Assembly (NCBI GenBank): GCA_964494385.1 | Contig: CAZBSE010000002.1 | Span: forward strand, 31,873-95,872 | Reading direction: 5' to 3' | Length of the DNA stretch: 64,000 nucleotides | Source of the DNA: CAZBSE01 sp964494385 | GTDB lineage: Bacteria; Actinomycetota; Humimicrobiia; Humimicrobiales; Humimicrobiaceae | Shown here: positions 9,285-18,052 of the stretch, piece by piece | Layout of the letters: each line of letters starts with the position of its first letter | How positions within the stretch are numbered: the first letter of the stretch is position 1 | Position numbers and translations under genes: made by a program | The notes under the pieces: model-generated | What the model was told of the DNA's origin: nothing | What the model saw: only the letters and a program-made list of their open reading frames with translations | The model's database searches: none

Positions 9285-10061
9285 TTATTTCTTTTTAATG
9301 ATCCTGTTTATTGTTCCGGCTGTATAGCCGGCCCCAAACCCATTATCAATATTTACCACTACCACTCCGGGGCTGCAGGAATTTAACATAGTCAGCAGTG
9401 GTGAAATCCCTTTAAAACTTGAACCATATCCTGCACTGGTCGGCACCCCTATCACGGGGCAGTCGACCATTGAGCTTACCACTCCGGGCAGCGCTCCTTC
9501 CATCCCCGCCACTGCTACAATCACGTTTGAATTCTTGAGTTCTTCCCTGTAATTTATCAGCCTATGAATCCCCGCAATACCGATATCATAAATTTTCCTG
9601 ACCTTATTTTTCATAAGATAACCTGTTATCGCCGCTTCTTCCGCCACACTTATATCAGAAGTACCTGCACATAATACAGTTATTCCTTCGTTCAATTCAT
9701 TATCCGGAATATCCAGCGGCGTATAAATAATATCCGACTCAAATTTAAATTCCCTTCCGTTAATTTCTTTCCTGATCAGATTATAAGTTTTAATATTGGT
9801 TCTGGTTACCATAAGTATAGATGAATAATTCAGTATCTTTTTTGCTATCTCCAGAATCTGCTGAGGATTCTTACCAGCTCCGTATACAACTTCCGGGAAA
9901 CCCCTTCTGAGAAGGCGGTGGTGGTCTATTTTTGCAAATCCTATATCTTCAAAATAAATCTCTTTAATCTTAGATATTGCTTCTTCTTTACTTATTTTCT
10001 CGTGCCTATAATTTTCGAACAGTTCTTCTATTATATTATTTATTTCTTCTCTCATATTCAT
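9285..10061 (-). CDS. larB: Nickel-pincer cofactor biosynthesis protein LarB
   Basis: 258 residues. The N-terminal KIDHHRLLRRGFPEVVYGAG and the C-terminal PurE-like domain with AGTSDISVAEEA, AGMEGALPGV and GVPTSAGYGSS are the LarB signature. LarB carboxylates the pyridinium ring of nicotinic acid adenine dinucleotide and hydrolyses it, the first step towards the nickel-pincer nucleotide of lactate racemase-type enzymes. larC, larE and larA are not adjacent, so it stands alone here. The start is the ATG at 10061; a second ATG two codons in is possible. No convincing terminator is visible in the 157 bp after its stop. Confidence 0.92.
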   Translation of the reverse strand: MNMREEINNIIEELFENYRHEKISKEEAISKIKEIYFEDIGFAKIDHHRLLRRGFPEVVYGAGKNPQQILEIAKKILNYSSILMVTRTNIKTYNLIRKEINGREFKFESDIIYTPLDIPDNELNEGITVLCAGTSDISVAEEAAITGYLMKNKVRKIYDIGIAGIHRLINYREELKNSNVIVAVAGMEGALPGVVSSMVDCPVIGVPTSAGYGSSFKGISPLLTMLNSCSPGVVVVNIDNGFGAGYTAGTINRIIKKK

Positions 10062-10136
10062 AAAAATACCATAAATACAATTATTTTAAAGCTAAACTTC
10101 AAAATCTACCTTAAAGCATAACCGGAGCAGTCAAAT

Positions 10137-10174
10137 AAAAATACACGCATGTCTTTCACATGCGTGTATTTTTT
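10137..10174 (-). terminator. Intrinsic terminator of hppA
   Basis: A perfect stem ATACACGCATG (10141-10151) pairs with CATGCGTGTAT (10159-10169) around a 7-nt loop and can extend by A:T pairs on both sides. In the minus direction it is followed by TTTTTATTTG. It lies about 30 bp after the hppA stop codon. Confidence 0.9.
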
Positions 10175-10202
10175 AAAAACTTAGTTATTTTAAAACAGCT
10201 GT

Positions 10203-12332
10203 TTAAAAGTGAATTAGTTTTCCCGAAAGATCTACAATCAATACTGCAGTCTGGATTGCCACTACACTGATAAGCTTTATAAGTATATTCATAGACGGCC
10301 CCGCAGTATCCTTCAGCGGATCCCCTACCGTATCTCCCACCACGGAAGCAGCATGTTCGGGAGTTCCGCTTTTCCCTTCTTCTTCGATCTTTTTCTTTGC
10401 ATTATCCATTGCCCCGCCTGCATTTGACATAAATATTGCCTGCGCAAAACCTGAAAGAAGTGTCCCGATAATCAGTGCTATTACGCCACCTGGTCCTAAA
10501 AATATACCCACCAAAGTAGGGATCACAAAAATTGATATCCCCGGTATTAAAATACCCTTCTGGGCAGATTTCGTGACTATGGTAATAAACGCTTTTGGGT
10601 CCCCCTTTTCTTTGCCGGAAAGTATTCCTTTTATCTGTTTTCTTGCTTCCTGCACCACTTTATTTGCAGCACTGCCGACTGCATTTATAAGCAGCGAAGC
10701 AAAAAAGAACGGCATAAGAACACCTATAAATAATCCCGCCAGCACTCGCGGATCTCTCATGAAATCCAAAACTATATTTACATTTAAAAGCTCTATCTGG
10801 GAAAAATAAGCCTGACCCAGGGCAAGTGCAGTTACAGCGGCACTTCCTATTAAAATACCCTTTCCTATCGCAGCAGTTGTGTTTCCAACAGCATCAAGTT
10901 TATCAGTTGTTTTCCTGACTTCCGGAGGGAGTTCTGCCATTTCCGCTATACCGCCCGCATTATCTGATATGGGTCCGTATACATCAATAGTCACCACAAA
11001 TGGTGCGGCGGCAAGCATCCCTACAGCCGAGATTGCAATACCATACAGTCCCATTTTAAAATCTGTCAAACCCCCTGAAATATAAAAACTAAAAACCATG
11101 GCTCCTATCACTACCAGGGCAGGAAGTATACTTGATTCCATGCCGTAAGCCAGACCGCTCACCACATATGTGGCAGGACCGCTTTTTGCGCTTTCCCTTA
11201 TGTTCCTTGTGGGCCTGTATCTTGAATCAGTATAAAGAAGAGTAAACAATCCTATTAAAAATCCGGTCATTATTCCGCCAGTCGAAGAATAAAATAGGTA
11301 ATTGTATTCCGCACCCATGGTATACCTTATAATAAAATAGGACATAATTATAATTGCCCCCACAGTAATCAGGAGTCCTGATAAGGTGGTAGTGGTAAGA
11401 AGGCTGACTGTCGCCTCCCGTTTATATCTTCTTATAATAAGTTTTATAACAAAAATTGCAATAATTGAAGCAATAGCTCCCGCTGTGGAAATAAGCATGG
11501 GTAGAAGCACGCTGTTTGTCATGCCGGGAGTGTTTCTAAATGCAAGAAATCCAAGAAACTGTGCAGCAACTATTGCACCCAGCCATGACTCGAGACTGTC
11601 CGCTTTCATTCCCCCTACATCTCCTACATTATCACCGACATTATCTGCAATAGTGGCCGGGTTCCTGTAATCGTCTTCTTTCAGGCCCGATTCCACTTTA
11701 CCTACATAATCTGCTCCCATATCTGCGGCTTTGGTAAATATTCCTCCGCCTGTTCTCATAAAGAATGCCGCAAAGCTGGCGCCTATTGTAAAGGTAACCG
11801 ATACATTTACAACCCTTAAAAGGTTGTCCGCCAGATCCACAGCATGCCTCCCATACCACCAGAATAGCATGTTAAACCAGAAAGCAGTATAAAACAGAAC
11901 CACTGCAGCCAGAAGCAGACCGGAAGCAGAAGCTGCAGTTATGGCTATATTCATGGCTTCTCCCAGACCTTTTTTCTGTGCTGCATGAGTTACCCTGGCG
12001 TTGGTGGTAGTGGATATCCACATCCCTATATAACCGATTAAAATACTGAATCCCATACCTGTAGCAAAAGCCGGAATCGAAGCGAAGTAAAGATATCCGA
12101 ATTTAACCATAACTCCCAGAAGTGCAACTAAAACTGCAAAAAATATCAGCATCATTTTAGCCTGCTGATTCAGATACGCCCTGCTTCCTGCAAATATGGC
12201 ATTGGAAATTTCCTGCATTCTTTTTGAACCCCTGCTTTTTTTACTAACCAGCGTGGCAAAGATTACAGCCAGAATAAGTGATATACCGGAACCAATGAAA
12301 GGAATAATTCTTATTAGCAGTGCAACCGACAC
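10203..12332 (-). CDS. hppA: Membrane-bound, ion-pumping pyrophosphatase
   Basis: 709 residues with about 15-16 hydrophobic segments. The catalytic loops carry the pyrophosphatase signature DDYRNPATIADNVGDNVGD and further acidic clusters such as DNAGGIAEMAEL and GDTVGDPLKDT. The enzyme couples pyrophosphate hydrolysis to H+ or Na+ export across the cytoplasmic membrane. The motif GNTTAAIGKG has Ala at the position where K+-independent enzymes carry Lys, so the K+-dependent subfamily is indicated; whether it pumps Na+, H+ or both cannot be decided by eye. A monocistronic unit is suggested by flanking spaces and its own terminator. AGGAGG-like AAGGAGGTT precedes the ATG. Confidence 0.96.
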   Translation of the reverse strand: MSVALLIRIIPFIGSGISLILAVIFATLVSKKSRGSKRMQEISNAIFAGSRAYLNQQAKMMLIFFAVLVALLGVMVKFGYLYFASIPAFATGMGFSILIGYIGMWISTTTNARVTHAAQKKGLGEAMNIAITAASASGLLLAAVVLFYTAFWFNMLFWWYGRHAVDLADNLLRVVNVSVTFTIGASFAAFFMRTGGGIFTKAADMGADYVGKVESGLKEDDYRNPATIADNVGDNVGDVGGMKADSLESWLGAIVAAQFLGFLAFRNTPGMTNSVLLPMLISTAGAIASIIAIFVIKLIIRRYKREATVSLLTTTTLSGLLITVGAIIIMSYFIIRYTMGAEYNYLFYSSTGGIMTGFLIGLFTLLYTDSRYRPTRNIRESAKSGPATYVVSGLAYGMESSILPALVVIGAMVFSFYISGGLTDFKMGLYGIAISAVGMLAAAPFVVTIDVYGPISDNAGGIAEMAELPPEVRKTTDKLDAVGNTTAAIGKGILIGSAAVTALALGQAYFSQIELLNVNIVLDFMRDPRVLAGLFIGVLMPFFFASLLINAVGSAANKVVQEARKQIKGILSGKEKGDPKAFITIVTKSAQKGILIPGISIFVIPTLVGIFLGPGGVIALIIGTLLSGFAQAIFMSNAGGAMDNAKKKIEEEGKSGTPEHAASVVGDTVGDPLKDTAGPSMNILIKLISVVAIQTAVLIVDLSGKLIHF

Positions 12333-12509
12333 GAAAACCTCCTTCTAAAAATATCAAATAAATTGTCAAATATTAAAAAGGCTTAATTACCTGAAAACAT
12401 CCTCGAATATTTTATTAAAAATGCGGAGAATAAGCAATCAAAAAAGAGAGTAAATCTATTTATTTAAAATTAACTTTATTAATGCTTGATGAAACAACCT
12501 TTATAATAA

Positions 12510-12545
12510 AATGGATGAGCATTATATCAATAATATTCATCCATT
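12510..12545 (-). terminator. Probable terminator after the 13.8-kb lipoprotein gene
   Basis: AATGGATGA (12510-12518) pairs perfectly with TCATCCATT (12537-12545). In the minus direction the hairpin is followed by TTATTATAAA, a weak U-tract. It sits 43 bp past the stop at 12588. The rest of 12333-12587 shows no gene. Confidence 0.5.
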
Positions 12546-12587
12546 CTTACCTGAACTATTACTTAAAGATTCCCATATTTTTATAAT

Positions 12588-13877
12588 CTATTCAACTTCC
12601 ATTGACTCTATAATGCCAAGATATACGGATTCTCCCATACTGAAATAATCATATCCTACTGTACCAAACAATACATAAAGCCTGTCACTGCCCTCAATGA
12701 AGGCTATGACTATAGCCCATTCATTAGTATCAGGGTCATTAAATAAATATATAAAGTCATGGAATGTCATACCTTTTCCGGTTACCGACTCATTTTCCTG
12801 TACATCAACTAATTCCCAGCTATTATCGTCTGCAATATCAGAACTTAATTCATCGGCAAAATCAGAAAACTGATCACTGGAGGGATAATCATCCATAGGG
12901 CTGGCCATAAAAAGAAAGGCTACCGGTAAGTCACCGGATTGTTCCGTCAGATTCACTTCAAGTCCATCAGCACTATCCGATTCCGTATATATCCAATCGT
13001 CCGGGACTGCAAATGATACTCCATACTTATCATTAGAATATGTATTCCCCTGGGTAAAAATATCTTTTCCTGCTTCTGCTCCTCGCGCTTCAACAACTTC
13101 AAATTCAAAAGTATCATATAAATTATCATTTAAATAAATCTCCACATTATAGGTATCGGCCGGTATGTCCCTGCCTTCTCCTTTAAGAGTGAAGGCGGTC
13201 CATACGGGTTCATACAAATCTACATCCATATCACTTACAGTTTCTACTATTAAATCGCCATCACCCGTATGCCATCTTGCCTTGAGACTATTTCCCGAAA
13301 TATAATAATTAGCTTTAACACATGCATATATGATTTCGGTAGGACTAAATTGTTTTACTTTATTTACAGGAGCAAAATCTTCGTCAACCTCATTTGCCAG
13401 CAATACTTCTAAAATCTTAATCTCAGGTTCTTTAACCACAAAATTGGCAGTGCTCTTTAATTCACCATTATGATAGAACTCGACCTTATAATTTCCTGGC
13501 GGAATTACCTTAACTTCTTCATTGGTTGCGATAAATGACATTGCATATCCTTCAAAATAATCGCTTTTACCTTCGGAATATTTTGAAGTCTCATCTAAAA
13601 AATTTTCCCCCGTATCCAGATTTATCCAGTTATAGCGATAATTATCTTCTCCCTTAACGCCATAATAATTTATACTTGCGTATATTTTTTTTATCTCAAT
13701 ATTAAATTCATCTTCTGCACTTATCGGCTCAAATGTATTTTGGTTTATTCCTCCACAAACTGTTAAATCTCCAAAAGAAAGCTCCGGCACACAAGAAGTG
13801 GTAAAAGGGATTAAACCGGAAATAAGAGCTGCTGATAATAATATTACCAGGGTTCTTTTTAAACTTGATTTTTCCAT
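12588..13877 (-). CDS. Secreted lipoprotein with C-terminal PsbP/DUF1795-like domain, function unknown
   Basis: 429 residues. The N-terminus has positive charge (KSSLKR), a hydrophobic stretch and a lipobox-like FTTSC, giving a lipidated Cys29. Residues 40-260 contain two similar beta-rich units, each ending in a phrase like GNYKVEFYHNGEL or DTYNVEIYLNDNL, so an internal duplication is likely. The last 150 residues start YSNDKYGVSFAVPDDWIY, a pattern seen in PsbP-like or DUF1795 domains that bind to the envelope surface. A run of G's (AAAGGGGGG) precedes the ATG. The role is unknown. Confidence 0.75.
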   Translation of the reverse strand: MEKSSLKRTLVILLSAALISGLIPFTTSCVPELSFGDLTVCGGINQNTFEPISAEDEFNIEIKKIYASINYYGVKGEDNYRYNWINLDTGENFLDETSKYSEGKSDYFEGYAMSFIATNEEVKVIPPGNYKVEFYHNGELKSTANFVVKEPEIKILEVLLANEVDEDFAPVNKVKQFSPTEIIYACVKANYYISGNSLKARWHTGDGDLIVETVSDMDVDLYEPVWTAFTLKGEGRDIPADTYNVEIYLNDNLYDTFEFEVVEARGAEAGKDIFTQGNTYSNDKYGVSFAVPDDWIYTESDSADGLEVNLTEQSGDLPVAFLFMASPMDDYPSSDQFSDFADELSSDIADDNSWELVDVQENESVTGKGMTFHDFIYLFNDPDTNEWAIVIAFIEGSDRLYVLFGTVGYDYFSMGESVYLGIIESMEVE

Positions 13878-13945
13878 ATTTCTTTTATCCCCCCTTTTAC
13901 AAATATTAATATTTATAAATTAATTTATATGAAAATTATATATAT

Positions 13946-13973
13946 ATTATATATCTATAAATATAATAGTCAA
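13946..13973 (-). promoter_or_regulatory. Sigma-70-like promoter for the lipoprotein gene
   Basis: On the minus strand TTGACT (13973-13968) is followed after 16 nt by TATAAT (13951-13946), about 70 nt before the ATG at 13877. The surrounding DNA is very AT-rich, which raises the chance of a fortuitous match. Confidence 0.55.
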
Positions 13974-14079
13974 ATAATTTCTAAAATCTAATTAATTATT
14001 TTATGCTCTCAGCATCATGCTCGTTAAATCAAAAAGAATACAGTACAATCTTTTATCTAAGGGTAATTATTCAAATTAG

Positions 14080-14108
14080 TTGTGGACTTCTCTAATATTC
14101 ATTATAAT
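14080..14108 (+). promoter_or_regulatory. Sigma-70-like promoter for the GNAT-like gene
   Basis: TTGTGG (14080-14085), a 17-nt spacer, and TATAAT (14103-14108) lie 33 bp upstream of the ATG at 14142. It is divergent from the promoter at 13946-13973. Confidence 0.6.
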
Positions 14109-14141
14109 TACCACTAAATTTTACATTTCTTTAAAGGTGAG

Positions 14142-15404
14142 ATGTCTGAATTCCATATTAAAGAACTTGGCGAATATAAGCCGAATTATTTTAATAGCCT
14201 GAATTTAAACAAATTAAAAGAGTTTGTAATTGTCCCTTACTTTATAGATTGGTACCGGAGCAGCCATTCAAATAAAATATACCCCTTATTCATCCATGAA
14301 ATTGAATCCCTCAATCCGACATTTTCAAGGCTGCCGGGGATCTTGAGTAGAAATCCATTTTTTGACCATACACAGATTAAATTTTTCATTGCCTACAGCA
14401 ACGGCAGACCGGCCGGAAGAATAATGTCTTTTATTGATTATAATTATAATAAAAGACACAATTTTAAATCTGGCTGGCTGGGTCTGTTTGAATCCATTGA
14501 AAATAAAGACCTGGCATTCGGGCTGCTTGATAAAGCAGTGGATTATCTAAAGAAAAACGGGTGCGGAAAAATAATAGGACCGGCAAAGTTTAATGCCGGG
14601 GGTGAAATAGGGCTTCTTGTAGACGGATTTGAAAATAAACCGTATTTTTTGGAACCGTATAATGCTCCCTACTATAAAGATATCTTCGAGGAATACGGAC
14701 TGGCCAAGGAAAACGACTGGTACAGTGTAGTTACCGATAGTGCTGCTTCCAGAAACTATATGGAAAGAATCGAAAGGGTCCTGCTTAAGATTTCCAATAA
14801 AGATAATAAGACACTCAATGAGATAAATATAAGAAATGTAAATTTTAAAGATTTCGGCAATGAAACAGAAAGAATAAAGGAACTCTATAATAATATCTGG
14901 GATACCGGAAACCATCCCCAGCAAGTCCGGATGACCGATGCAGAATTCAATCTGCAGGCATCAGGTATAAAAGCAATATCCATCGAAGATTTAATGTTTA
15001 TTATAGAAAAGGACAATACCCCTATAGGAATTTCAATAAACATTCCCGATATAAATGAGGTAATAGAGGATTTTGACAGCAGATGGCCTTATATGCCTTC
15101 AAAACGCTTTCTTAACTTAAGAGATTTCAGCAGAGACATTAAAATTTTTAACTTAATCCGAAAAAAACTTAAAACCGGCGGGCTTGCAAGATTAAGAATA
15201 TTAATGCTGGGAGTTAAAAAGGAATTCAGGAAAACAGGTATAGAGTCAAAAATATTTTTTAAGATTAATAAAGATGCCGTCGATTTAGGGTTTAAATATG
15301 CCTCTGGCTCACAGATGGCAGATATAAATCTGGATATAATAAATCCTATTTTCAGACTGGGTAAAGTCGCCTTTACCTGGAGAGTCTACGGCCTGGACAT
15401 TTAA
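14142..15404 (+). CDS. GNAT-like N-acyltransferase family protein, substrate unknown
   Basis: 420 residues. The pattern of an N-terminal VPYFIDWYRSS, then GRPAGRIMSFID, LGLFESIENKDLAFGLLDKA and GPAKFNAGGEIGLLVDGFE resembles large bacterial GNAT-fold proteins of about 370-400 aa with unknown substrates. The C-terminal half has LGVKKEFRKTGIESKIF, which resembles an acetyl-CoA-binding loop (R/QxxGxG/A-like, degenerate). AAAGGTGAG directly upstream supports the start. It is a single gene between a divergent lipoprotein gene and the convergent yjbQ. Confidence 0.6.
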   Translation: MSEFHIKELGEYKPNYFNSLNLNKLKEFVIVPYFIDWYRSSHSNKIYPLFIHEIESLNPTFSRLPGILSRNPFFDHTQIKFFIAYSNGRPAGRIMSFIDYNYNKRHNFKSGWLGLFESIENKDLAFGLLDKAVDYLKKNGCGKIIGPAKFNAGGEIGLLVDGFENKPYFLEPYNAPYYKDIFEEYGLAKENDWYSVVTDSAASRNYMERIERVLLKISNKDNKTLNEINIRNVNFKDFGNETERIKELYNNIWDTGNHPQQVRMTDAEFNLQASGIKAISIEDLMFIIEKDNTPIGISINIPDINEVIEDFDSRWPYMPSKRFLNLRDFSRDIKIFNLIRKKLKTGGLARLRILMLGVKKEFRKTGIESKIFFKINKDAVDLGFKYASGSQMADINLDIINPIFRLGKVAFTWRVYGLDI

Positions 15405-15441
15405 AAATAATATAAATATTTAAACAGATATCCAACTTTTT

Positions 15442-15858
15442 TTATTCTCCCATAACCTGCACAAAAACTTCTCGTGAACGCGGTCTGTTATCATGGTCAA
15501 TAACTACTATCTGCTGCCATGTGCCCAGTACTAACCCTCCGCCGGATAGCGGTACGGTAATACCGGGACCCATGAACGTGGCACGTATATGCGAAAATCC
15601 ATTATCATCACCCCATGTTTGTGAGTGCCGTGTATGCTTGCCGGCAGAAATAAATTCTTCCAGCTGCTGGCGCACATCTTCTACCAGGGCCGGCTCATAT
15701 TCCATGGTTGAAACGGAAGCAGTCGATCCGACAGTAAAAACACCTACCAGCCCGTTCTTTATGCCGGACTTATCGGCAATGTCTTTAACCTGATTGGTAA
15801 TATTTTTAATATCCGAATATCCTTTTGTGGATATAGTAATTTTTTCACCAAATACCAT
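15442..15858 (-). CDS. yjbQ: YjbQ family (UPF0047) protein
   Basis: 138 residues, the usual length. The conserved C-terminal half has HTRHSQTWGDDNG, GPGITVPLSGG and GTWQQIVVIDHD, the latter containing the family histidine and aspartate residues. Members form trimers with a metal-like site; weak thiamine-phosphate synthase activity has been reported for E. coli YjbQ, but the physiological role is unsettled. AAGGAGAAAG precedes the ATG. It starts 109 bp after cimA, so it could be the last gene of that operon or separate. Confidence 0.92.
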   Translation of the reverse strand: MVFGEKITISTKGYSDIKNITNQVKDIADKSGIKNGLVGVFTVGSTASVSTMEYEPALVEDVRQQLEEFISAGKHTRHSQTWGDDNGFSHIRATFMGPGITVPLSGGGLVLGTWQQIVVIDHDNRPRSREVFVQVMGE

Positions 15859-15967
15859 AAGGCTTTCTCCTTGCTTTGATTGATTTTAATAGGTAATCTG
15901 ATTCTTTTAAAAATATGAAAAATTATATATATTCTAAATAGTTGTCTTTATTTTGCCATCTTCAAGT

Positions 15968-17557
15968 TTATTCTTTTTCTTCCACATGCATCAGCCCGTA
16001 TATTATACTGTCTTCCAGGGCCTGCCAGCTGGCTTCGATTATATTTTCAGATACCCCTATGGTGCCCCAGGTCTTCTCGCCGTCAGAAGATTCAATTAGA
16101 ACTCTAACCATTGCCCTGGTCCCCTTCTTCTCATTCAGTACCCTAACCTTAAAGTCTGTAAGAGCAATTTTTGACAGTGCCGGATAACAGCTCCTTATTG
16201 CCTTTCTCAGTGCACTGTCCAGGGCGTTAACCGGGCCGTTCCCTTCAGCGGTCTCGATTATCTTATTATTGTCTATAAGAACCTTGACCGTAGCCTCTGA
16301 CAGCATTCTTCCGTCTTCTTTTTTCTCGTTTAGCACCCTGAAGCTTTCAAGTTTAAAAAATTTCTTTTTTAAACCGGATATTTCCTTTACCAGCAGTTCG
16401 AAACTTCCGTCAGCAGCCTCAAACTGATAACCTTTATGCTCCATATTTTGAATTCGATTCAATATCTCACTTACCTTCTCCAGATCATCTTCAAGGTCGA
16501 TCCCAAATTCTTTTGCTTTTAGAATTATAGATTTTTTGCCGGAAAGTTCCGAAATCAGTATTTCTCTTGTATTACCTACCGTTTCGGGATATACATGTTC
16601 AAATGCCTCTGATAATTTACTTACTCCGCTTACGTGCATCCCGCCTTTATGTTTGAAAGCATTACGCCCTACAAACGGCTGGCTCGGGTTTGAAATCTGA
16701 TTGGCAGTTTCATTTATAAACCTTGAAAGGCTGGTCAAATGCTTCAGGCTGCCTTCCTTTAAACAGTACTTCTTTAATTTAATCTCCAGATTGGGGATTA
16801 CCTGGCACAGGTCCGCATTGCCGCATCTCTCACCATAGCCGTTTATTGTCCCATGGACCATTTTTATTCCCTTTTTTACAGCTATTACCGTATTGGCAAC
16901 GGCACAGCCGCTGTCATTATGAAAATGCACCCCCAGGGTAGTCTTAATCTGCCTGTTTACCTTATCGATTATCTCTATGACATCATCCGGGAGCATTCCT
17001 CCGTTTGTATCACATAGGCATAAATAATCGGCCCCGGCTTCCAGAGCTGCATTTAAAGTTTTCAGTGCATACTGCGGATTTTCCTTAAAGCCGTCAAAAA
17101 AATGCTCGGCATCAAAAATCACTTCGGGAAAATATTTTTTTAAATATTCTATGGTATCAGAAATCATGCTTAAATTATTTTCCAGCGCGGTCTCTATGAC
17201 CTTTTCGGCATGAAGAGATGATGATTTACCCACAATACAGACAGCATCGGCACCTGAATTAATTAATTGTTTTAAATTACTGTCCTCTGCTGCAGTTATA
17301 TTCTTATACCTGGTCATCCCGAATGCAACTATTTTGGAGTATTTATATTTTTTATTCTTAAGTTCCTTAAATAACTCCATTTCCTTTGGATTTGAAGCAG
17401 GGAACCCAACCTCTATATAGTCAATTCCTATATCATCAAACCTGTCTATTATCTGCAGCTTATCATTGACTGAAAAAGATATATCAGCCCTTTGTGCACC
17501 ATCTCTTAAGGTAGTGTCATATATATATATTCTGTTTTTTTCTTTCTTGCTCAGCAT
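15968..17557 (-). CDS. cimA: (R)-citramalate synthase
   Basis: 529 residues. The start IYIYDTTLRDGAQRADISFS is the DRE-TIM metallolyase motif in the citramalate-synthase form (TLRDGAQ). It is followed by VGFPASNPKE, GVHFHNDSGCAVANT with metal-binding histidines, and a C-terminal LeuA-dimer regulatory domain. It condenses pyruvate with acetyl-CoA, the entry to isoleucine without threonine deaminase. The gene begins directly after the leuD stop, with no gap, occupying the place where leuB often sits. LeuCD can serve both citramalate and isopropylmalate isomerisation. 2-isopropylmalate synthase is less likely because leuA is present. Confidence 0.93.
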   Translation of the reverse strand: MLSKKEKNRIYIYDTTLRDGAQRADISFSVNDKLQIIDRFDDIGIDYIEVGFPASNPKEMELFKELKNKKYKYSKIVAFGMTRYKNITAAEDSNLKQLINSGADAVCIVGKSSSLHAEKVIETALENNLSMISDTIEYLKKYFPEVIFDAEHFFDGFKENPQYALKTLNAALEAGADYLCLCDTNGGMLPDDVIEIIDKVNRQIKTTLGVHFHNDSGCAVANTVIAVKKGIKMVHGTINGYGERCGNADLCQVIPNLEIKLKKYCLKEGSLKHLTSLSRFINETANQISNPSQPFVGRNAFKHKGGMHVSGVSKLSEAFEHVYPETVGNTREILISELSGKKSIILKAKEFGIDLEDDLEKVSEILNRIQNMEHKGYQFEAADGSFELLVKEISGLKKKFFKLESFRVLNEKKEDGRMLSEATVKVLIDNNKIIETAEGNGPVNALDSALRKAIRSCYPALSKIALTDFKVRVLNEKKGTRAMVRVLIESSDGEKTWGTIGVSENIIEASWQALEDSIIYGLMHVEEKE

Positions 17558-18052
17558 TTATCTTCCTTTATTCTCTCTGGTAAAATTAATATAACCGCCG
17601 CTTATTATTATTTTCTGTATAAATTCAGGAAGCGGATTTATATTAAAGATTTTATTTCCGGTAATATCTTTAATCTTACCGCTGCTTAAATCTATTTCAA
17701 CTTCATCCCCGTCTTTTATAAAATCGGCTGCCTCCGCGCTTGTCACCACCGGAAGTCCTATGTTTATAGCATTTCTAAAAAATATACGGGCAAATGATTC
17801 CGCAATCACTGCTTTTACACCACTGGCCTTAATGGATATAGGTGCATGTTCCCTGGAAGATCCGCATCCAAAATTGCTGCCAGCAGCTATTATTTTTCTT
17901 TCCTTTACCTTCTCTTTAAAATCTTTATCCATGTCTTCAAAGCAATGCAGGGCCAATTCTTTATCTTCGGTAGTATTAAGGTATCTGGCCGGTATTATTG
18001 CATCAGTATCAACATTATTTCCATATTTTATAACTTTTCCCCTTATCATCAT
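17558..18052 (-). CDS. leuD: 3-isopropylmalate dehydratase small subunit
   Basis: 164 residues, the short LeuD type. GNNVDTDAIIPARYL and GSNFGCGSSREHAPISIKASG are the substrate-binding and swivelling-domain signatures. It pairs with LeuC to isomerise 2- to 3-isopropylmalate and, with CimA, citramalate to methylmalate derivatives. Its ATG overlaps the end of leuC by 4 bp, indicating translational coupling and fixed stoichiometry. Confidence 0.96.
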   Translation of the reverse strand: MMIRGKVIKYGNNVDTDAIIPARYLNTTEDKELALHCFEDMDKDFKEKVKERKIIAAGSNFGCGSSREHAPISIKASGVKAVIAESFARIFFRNAINIGLPVVTSAEAADFIKDGDEVEIDLSSGKIKDITGNKIFNINPLPEFIQKIIISGGYINFTRENKGR

